Source: Verrucomicrobia bacterium UBA3063
GTDB lineage: Bacteria > Verrucomicrobiota > Verrucomicrobiia > Methylacidiphilales > Verrucolacustridaceae
Assembly (NCBI GenBank): GCA_002366885.1
Contig: DFCD01000141.1
Coordinates: forward strand, 5,742 to 11,914
Direction: 5' to 3'
DNA length: 6,173 nt
Shown here: in pieces, positions 6,067 through 6,173 of the stretch
Layout of the letters: each line of letters begins with the position of its first letter
How positions within the stretch are numbered: position 1 is the stretch's first letter
Program-made: the position numbers and the translations under genes
The notes under the pieces: model-generated
What the model saw: the letters and a program-made list of their open reading frames with translations, nothing else
What the model was told of the DNA's origin: nothing
Database searches by the model: none

Positions 6067-6173
6067 ATGACGTACCTGGGTTTCCATCTCGCGTTCAACC
6101 TGCCTATGTTGGTGATCCTGTTTTTTCTTTCCGGCAGGGGGATTTGGCCGCAGGAAATGGTTTTGGTGATGGC
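6067..6173 (+). CDS. Membrane protein N-terminus, probable lycopene cyclase domain (3' partial)
   Basis: Only the first 35 codons are in the window. The peptide begins MTYLGFHLAFNLPMLVILFF and continues LSGRGIWPQEMVLVM; it is hydrophobic from the start, with helix 1 at about 3-22, and the frame stays open to the edge. The MTYLxFHLxFNLP opening is how I remember the small heterodimeric-type lycopene cyclase (CrtYc/CrtYd, CarR-like) domain proteins starting, notably in Verrucomicrobiota. Those proteins cyclise lycopene ends to beta rings in the membrane. This is recognition from about 30 residues, so another polytopic membrane protein is possible. The ATG at 6067 is chosen for that fit; no good Shine-Dalgarno precedes it. 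Confidence 0.5.
   Translation, partial: MTYLGFHLAFNLPMLVILFFLSGRGIWPQEMVLVM

Overview
The window holds most of an aa3-type (A1-like) cytochrome c oxidase operon on the + strand, followed by a convergent CoaB-like gene on the - strand and, divergent from that, the first 35 codons of a probable lycopene-cyclase-domain gene. The DNA is GC-rich and tightly packed. The subfamily of CoxB (QFxW, YPGPDG, CNQLCGQGHYKM), the 5-helix CoxC, the order coxB-coxA-ctaA-ctaB-small ORF-coxC and the flanking genes recall Verrucomicrobiota or a related Gram-negative group. That assignment comes from memory of such loci, not from a search, and is moderate at best.

Layout. 1-809: coxB (subunit II, CuA), cut at its 5' end by the window edge; the ATG at 87 is internal. 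823-2604: coxA (subunit I), preceded by a perfect AGGAGG that overlaps the coxB stop. 2601-3641: ctaA/COX15-type heme A synthase, start overlapping the coxA stop (ATGA). 3647-4546: ctaB, heme O synthase. 4543-4665: a 40-residue single-helix protein, again with an ATGA overlap. 4678-5328: coxC (subunit III), GTG start, in the same frame as the small ORF. 5339-5980 (-): stand-alone CoaB-like protein, its 3' end only 10 nt from the coxC stop. 6067 to the window end (+): N-terminus of a membrane protein.

How the genes work together. CtaB farnesylates heme b to heme o and CtaA oxidises heme o to heme a. Heme a fills both heme sites of CoxA, and CoxB supplies the CuA electron entry. CoxC completes the three-subunit core. 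The 40-residue protein is probably a minor subunit or assembly factor. No copper chaperone (Sco, Cox11/CtaG) and no subunit IV gene lie inside the window.

The most interesting signal is a correlated change at the redox-inactive Mg/Mn site between subunits I and II. Both carboxylate ligands are replaced (Asp to His in CoxA, Glu to Gln in CoxB) while every other catalytic residue I could align is intact. The usual cytochrome c electron-entry Trp of CoxB is also Phe. I see no mobile element, CRISPR array, RNA gene or clearly new defence or metabolic system.
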